DNA from: an uncultured Pseudomonadota bacterium
Lineage (GTDB): Bacteria; Bdellovibrionota_B; Oligoflexia; Oligoflexales; CAILAO01
Direction: 5' to 3'
DNA: 9,426 nt
Assembly: GCA_903832105.1 (NCBI GenBank)
Contig: CAILAO010001032.1
Location: forward strand, 1-9,426
The position numbers were made by a program, and so were the translations under genes. The notes under the pieces were generated by a model. It was not told the DNA's origin. It did no database searches and was given only the letters and a program-made list of their open reading frames with translations. Shown one piece after another: positions 6,720 through 9,426 of the stretch (its first letter is position 1; each line of letters begins with the position of its first letter).

Positions 6720-8825
6720 TCAGTCTTCCTTCTCGACGCCCTTCGTTGCTTGATAACGATCAATGATCTTCTTAGCAATCGGAGCGGGAGTATATTCATA
6801 GGTTGAGAGACTCATTGTATAAATACCGCGACCTGATGTTAGCGCGTGAAGGACGTTTCCGTACTCTAGGACCTCGTCCATCGGGACTTCAGCCTTGATC
6901 ACCTGATTGGCACCCTGTGGATCCATGCCCAGAACACGACCGCGACGGCTGTTGAGGTCTTTAATAACGTTGCCCATATTTTCTTCGGGAATAATAATTT
7001 CAAGGGCCATAACGGGCTCAAGAAGCACCGAATCAGATTGTTCCATCGCCTTTTTGAAAGCCATGATGCCAGCTCTTTGGAATGCAAAGTCAGACGAGTC
7101 AACATCGTGATAAGAACCGTCGACCAAGGCGACTTTCACGTCAACGACAGGATAACCGCCCAGAATGCCTTTCCGCATGGCTTCGATAACGCCTTTTTCA
7201 ACGGATGGAATGTAGTTTCTCGGGATGACACCGCCCACAATTTTATTATCGAATATAAAACCGCCATTTCGCGGTAGAGGACTCACGTCAATCCAACAGT
7301 CACCATACTGACCGTGGCCGCCAGATTGTTTTTTGTATTTTCCTTGAACCTTGACGGGTTTGCGTATCGTTTCGCGATACGGAACCTTTTGGGTTTTAAG
7401 GGTGACCTTGGAACCATACTTTCTAAGAAGACGTTCAACGGTCACTTCAAGATGGGTTTGACCCATACCTGCAAGAATCATCTCGTGAGTCTGCTCATCG
7501 CGGAAGAATTTAATCGTGGGATCTTCCTCAGCGAGTTTTGTTAAGCCCCCGGCAGCTTTCTCCTCCGTCTTTCCCTCGGCCTCGACTGCAAAGGCTAGCA
7601 CTGGTTCCACATACTTTATGGTCGGAATCGTTACATTTTCTTTCATATCGCAAAGTGTATCGCCCGTGCGAACGTTGGCCATCTTAACAATGACTCCAAT
7701 GTCGCCCGCGGTAAGCTCTCCCACCTGGATCATCTCTTTTCCTTGCATCTTGTACATGTGCCCGGCTTTATCTTTCTCATCGCGTGTCCCGTTATAAATC
7801 GGCTGATCAGCTTGTTGAACACCTGACATAACGCGAATGAAAGAAAGTTTTCCGGAAAACGGGTCGATTGTCGTTTTAAATACAATGGCAGAGAAAGGCG
7901 AAGATCGATCTGGTTTTCTTGGAATTTCTTTCTCTCGGTTTTTATCCATAGGATGATAGCCGATGATGGGTTTGACTTGCGTGCGTTCAACGGGACTCGG
8001 AAGAAGGGTCGTAATGGCATCCGCCAGCATTTTAACGCCGGCATTCTGGAGAATCGAACCGCAGAACACTATCATGATCTGGCGGTTGAGAATGGCTTTC
8101 TTGAGACCTTGCATCACCTCATCTGCTGTAAGCTCGCCACCTTCAAGATATTTTTCAAGAAGAACATCGTCCGACTCAGCAACTTGCTCAATTAATTTGT
8201 GCCTGATTTCTTTTGCTTCTTCGGCAAGATCTGCTGGAATATCGATTTTCTTGCCAGCGCCGTCCCTGTCCGCAATCGCTGTCATATTAAGAATGTCAAC
8301 AATGCCTGTGAAGCTTGCACCTTTGCCAATTGGGAGCGCAACAGGAATAACGGGCACATCGAGCGTTTCTTCCATTTCAGAAACCACTTTTTGGAAGTCC
8401 GCTTGGTCGCCATCCATCTCATTCACAAAAATAATCGACGATGTAGCAGTATCCTTGGTCATCGACCAAAGTCTTGCATTCTCAGGTCTCAAACCGAGCG
8501 CTGCCGAGAGCAAAAACACCGCACCGTCAGCGGCAGGAAGGGCGCTGCGAGCAAGTTCAAGAAAATTGATATGCCCGGGGGTGTCGATAATATTTACGAA
8601 AGAATCTTTCCAATTAAAAAAACCAGTGTGCGGTGTGATGGTCATCTTCCGCGCTGATTCTTCAGGCTCCATCATCATAACGCCTTCGCCTTTTGTAGTA
8701 GATCCCATTTTGGGAATCGCCTTTGCATTAAACAAAAGGGCCTCTACTAGTGAGGTCTTGCCGCCCCCGCCGTGAGATAACAGAACAACATTACGAATGT
8801 TATTAACATTGGGAGCCGTGGTCAT
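6720..8825 (-). CDS. EF-G-like translational GTPase (EF-G2 class)
   Basis: The 701-residue protein has complete EF-G architecture. The GTPase domain has P-loop SHGGGGKT (17-24), a switch I region ending ESARKMTI where EF-G has RGITI, and G3 DTPGH (81-85). Its G4 is NEMD (135-138) rather than NKxD. Domain II starts near residue 309 (SPFSAIVFKT). Domain III includes AGMGQTHLEV, domain IV has KKQSGGHGQYGD (about 498-509), and a domain V-like C-terminus has NSRRGRVLGMD. The start is ATG 8825, preceded by AAGGAGG with four bases between; the frame extends back to a TTG at 8840 lying inside that ribosome binding site. No rpsL, rpsG or tuf is adjacent, and the sequence resembles the EF-G2/EF-G-like paralogue group, so a main fusA probably exists elsewhere. 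Function in this class is poorly defined; some members bind GTP but do not support translocation. Confidence 0.93.
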   Translation of the reverse strand: MTTAPNVNNIRNVVLLSHGGGGKTSLVEALLFNAKAIPKMGSTTKGEGVMMMEPEESARKMTITPHTGFFNWKDSFVNIIDTPGHINFLELARSALPAADGAVFLLSAALGLRPENARLWSMTKDTATSSIIFVNEMDGDQADFQKVVSEMEETLDVPVIPVALPIGKGASFTGIVDILNMTAIADRDGAGKKIDIPADLAEEAKEIRHKLIEQVAESDDVLLEKYLEGGELTADEVMQGLKKAILNRQIMIVFCGSILQNAGVKMLADAITTLLPSPVERTQVKPIIGYHPMDKNREKEIPRKPDRSSPFSAIVFKTTIDPFSGKLSFIRVMSGVQQADQPIYNGTRDEKDKAGHMYKMQGKEMIQVGELTAGDIGVIVKMANVRTGDTLCDMKENVTIPTIKYVEPVLAFAVEAEGKTEEKAAGGLTKLAEEDPTIKFFRDEQTHEMILAGMGQTHLEVTVERLLRKYGSKVTLKTQKVPYRETIRKPVKVQGKYKKQSGGHGQYGDCWIDVSPLPRNGGFIFDNKIVGGVIPRNYIPSVEKGVIEAMRKGILGGYPVVDVKVALVDGSYHDVDSSDFAFQRAGIMAFKKAMEQSDSVLLEPVMALEIIIPEENMGNVIKDLNSRRGRVLGMDPQGANQVIKAEVPMDEVLEYGNVLHALTSGRGIYTMSLSTYEYTPAPIAKKIIDRYQATKGVEKED

Positions 8826-8860
8826 GAATCCTCCTTCCAATTAATTGATGAACCCTGCAG

Positions 8861-8889
8861 AACATATTAATGGATTGTTTTTGTGGCAA
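8861..8889 (-). promoter_or_regulatory. Putative promoter of the EF-G-like gene
   Basis: On the minus strand, TTGCCA (8889-8884, five of six consensus bases) is followed by a 17-base spacer and TATGTT (8866-8861, four of six). Transcription would start near 8854, leaving a leader of about 29 bases before ATG 8825 that includes the AAGGAGG site. It is the best-scoring pair seen by eye in this gap. Confidence 0.5.
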
Positions 8890-8897
8890 AATTGCCA
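8884..8897. repeat. Palindrome overlapping the EF-G -35 box
   Basis: TGGCAA (8884-8889) and TTGCCA (8892-8897) form a 6-base inverted repeat with a 2-base centre. The left arm is exactly the -35 hexamer of the proposed minus-strand promoter. It could be an operator for an unidentified regulator. Confidence 0.4.
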
Positions 8898-8907
8898 TCT
8901 CCTCTAT

Positions 8908-9002
8908 TGCATAAAGTGAGGGTGATTAATCTACCTCAACTACAGGAAAAAGAGCAATTTAAAAACGCAAAAATCAGCACTTTATGCAGGGTCTTTAAAG
9001 TG
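8908..9002. repeat. Cluster of inverted repeats, TAAAGTG/CACTTTA family
   Basis: TGCATAAAGTG (8908-8918) and CACTTTATGCA (8978-8988) form a perfect 11-base inverted repeat separated by 59 bases. The second unit also pairs with a third: CACTTTA (8978-8984) and TAAAGTG (8996-9002) form a 7-base inverted repeat around 11 bases. The heptamer therefore occurs three times in under 100 bases, upstream of both divergent genes. A DNA-binding site array is the simplest reading. Confidence 0.5.
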
Positions 9003-9083
9003 ATGACGGCTATTTTCCACATTCACCACACAAAATACTGAATCCTGTACGGTTTTTCCTTCCAATCTCAGGACGCTCCATAC

Positions 9084-9089
9084 TATAAT
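9084..9089 (+). promoter_or_regulatory. Putative -10 box of the peptidase-like gene
   Basis: TATAAT at 9084-9089 matches the sigma-70 -10 consensus exactly. The best candidate -35 positions 17 to 18 bases upstream (TCCAAT or TTCCAA near 9060-9066) are poor, so an activator may be needed. Transcription would begin near 9096, giving a leader of about 107 bases. Confidence 0.5.
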
Positions 9090-9127
9090 GACAAGCAAGA
9101 TTAGCCCATTAAGGGAGTTTTTGGGGG

Positions 9128-9170
9128 ACCCAGTGTGCAGGTAGGCACGCTAGAGGGTATTGTTATTTTT
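9128..9170 (+). terminator. Hairpin plus U-rich run, possible attenuator
   Basis: ACCC (9128-9131) pairs with GGGT (9155-9158), and AGTGTGC (9132-9138) pairs with GCACGCT (9145-9151) with one G-U wobble. The loop is AGGTAG and a 3-base AGA bulge lies on the right side. ATTGTTATTTTT follows immediately, and another eight U occur at 9174-9181. The shape resembles an intrinsic terminator, but it lies between the likely promoter and the start of the plus-strand gene, so it would act as an attenuator. No known riboswitch was recognised. Confidence 0.35.
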
Positions 9171-9202
9171 GGCTTTTTTTTATGAAAGGGAGGTCATGGG
9201 CC

Positions 9203-9426
9203 ATGACGTACAAGAAAACTAGAAAACAATCGCGGAGACCGTTCTTAGTTTTTGTAAATCTTTTCCTGGGTATGGCCCTATCTTTAGGCGCCTACGCAGC
9301 TTTAGGCAATTCAAGTCTCTTTTCTCCGGACCAAAACCCTGAAATTGCAAGTAAAATCAGTCCAGCACTCATGAAGTCTTTTAAGAAAGACGCCCAAACC
9401 TATCCAATCCTAATCATGCTGAGGGA
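9203..9426 (+). CDS. Secreted protein, N-terminal part; probable subtilisin-like peptidase prepropeptide
   Basis: The gene runs off the right edge; 74 codons and two bases are visible. I start it at ATG 9203 because GGGAGG at 9188-9193 lies nine bases upstream. The in-frame ATG at 9182 has only a U run before it and would add seven residues. The protein opens with a very basic stretch (KKTRKQSRR, 4-12), then a hydrophobic core (FLVFVNLFLGMALSLG, 14-29) and AYA-A at 30-33, a good signal peptidase I site. The following segment, KISPALMKSFKKDAQTYPIL (51-70) leading into IMLR, resembles the start of inhibitor-I9-like propeptides of secreted S8 (subtilisin-like) peptidases, which often read 'KI.P.L...' then a strand. 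No catalytic residue is in view, so the peptidase assignment is tentative. Export by Sec is well supported. The gene is divergent from the EF-G-like gene. Confidence 0.65.
   Translation, partial: MTYKKTRKQSRRPFLVFVNLFLGMALSLGAYAALGNSSLFSPDQNPEIASKISPALMKSFKKDAQTYPILIMLR

Larger units (their letters stand above)
8826..9202. other. Divergent intergenic regulatory region
   Basis: This 377-base gap between the EF-G-like gene (minus) and the peptidase-like gene (plus) shows no convincing coding sequence. It holds an EF-G-side promoter (8861-8889) with an overlapping palindrome (8884-8897) and three copies of the heptamer TAAAGTG/CACTTTA (8912-8918, 8978-8984, 8996-9002). On the plus strand it holds a -10 box (9084-9089), a hairpin (9128-9158) followed by U-rich sequence, and the ribosome binding site GGGAGG (9188-9193). 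Confidence 0.8.

Noticed and set aside
7963..8775. 270-codon open frame on the plus strand opposite the EF-G-like gene
   Set aside because: It lies entirely antisense to a clear EF-G-like gene. Its translation is Ser/Pro/Arg-rich without recognisable motifs, as expected for a shadow frame.
6720..8825. Tet(M)/Tet(O)-type ribosomal protection protein, given the nearby efflux operon
   Set aside because: The length, the SHGGGGKT P-loop and the SGGHGQYGD domain IV segment fit EF-G2-like proteins. Ribosomal protection proteins are shorter and carry an HVDxGKTT-type P-loop.
8826..8840. TTG start for the EF-G-like gene adding five residues
   Set aside because: The TTG falls within the AAGGAGG ribosome binding site that serves ATG 8825.
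8833..9066. 9-base direct repeat CCTTCCAAT at 8833-8841 and 9058-9066
   Set aside because: The first copy is explained by the EF-G ribosome binding site on the other strand; the second has no matching role. Probably chance.

Overview
The window comes from a diderm (Gram-negative) bacterium. It encodes a TolC-type outer membrane channel, a periplasmic adaptor and a lipoprotein with a lipobox. Base composition is moderate and the coding density is that of a chromosome. I cannot name the lineage: no rRNA, tRNA or lineage-specific gene is present, and the genes are not close copies of any genome I know.

Bases 1-5954, all on the minus strand, hold a drug-efflux operon of the E. coli CecR/YbhGFSR type. 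In transcription order it has a CecR-like TetR repressor, a TolC-family outer membrane factor, a YbhG-like HlyD adaptor, two ABC ATPases, a YbhS-like ABC-2 permease and the first 24 codons of a second permease (YbhR-like), cut by the window edge. Every junction is tight: gaps of 1, 9, 1 and 16 nt, plus overlaps of 4 to 13 nt. This implies one transcript and coupled translation. Relative to E. coli there are two differences. The double-ATPase YbhF is split into two genes, and the pump carries its own outer membrane channel. A palindromic TetR-type operator lies inside the putative promoter ahead of the repressor gene, which suggests autoregulation of the whole operon.

Bases 5955-6719 hold a small GC-rich lipoprotein gene of unknown function (6186-6605) and a possible decayed coding stretch. 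Bases 6720-8825 encode a stand-alone EF-G-like translational GTPase of the EF-G2 class, without the usual str-operon neighbours and with an altered G4 motif (NEMD).

Bases 8826-9202 form a divergent regulatory region. It contains a likely EF-G promoter overlapped by a palindrome, three copies of a TAAAGTG/CACTTTA heptamer in inverted arrangements, a strong plus-strand -10 box, and a hairpin followed by U-rich sequence that could act as an attenuator. The plus-strand gene from 9203 to the window end begins with a signal peptide followed by a segment resembling the propeptide of secreted subtilisin-like peptidases. It is incomplete.

The most interesting observation is that the two split ATPases carry complementary defects: one lacks the switch histidine and the other has a degenerate signature motif. 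This predicts a heterodimer with one competent and one degenerate ATP site.
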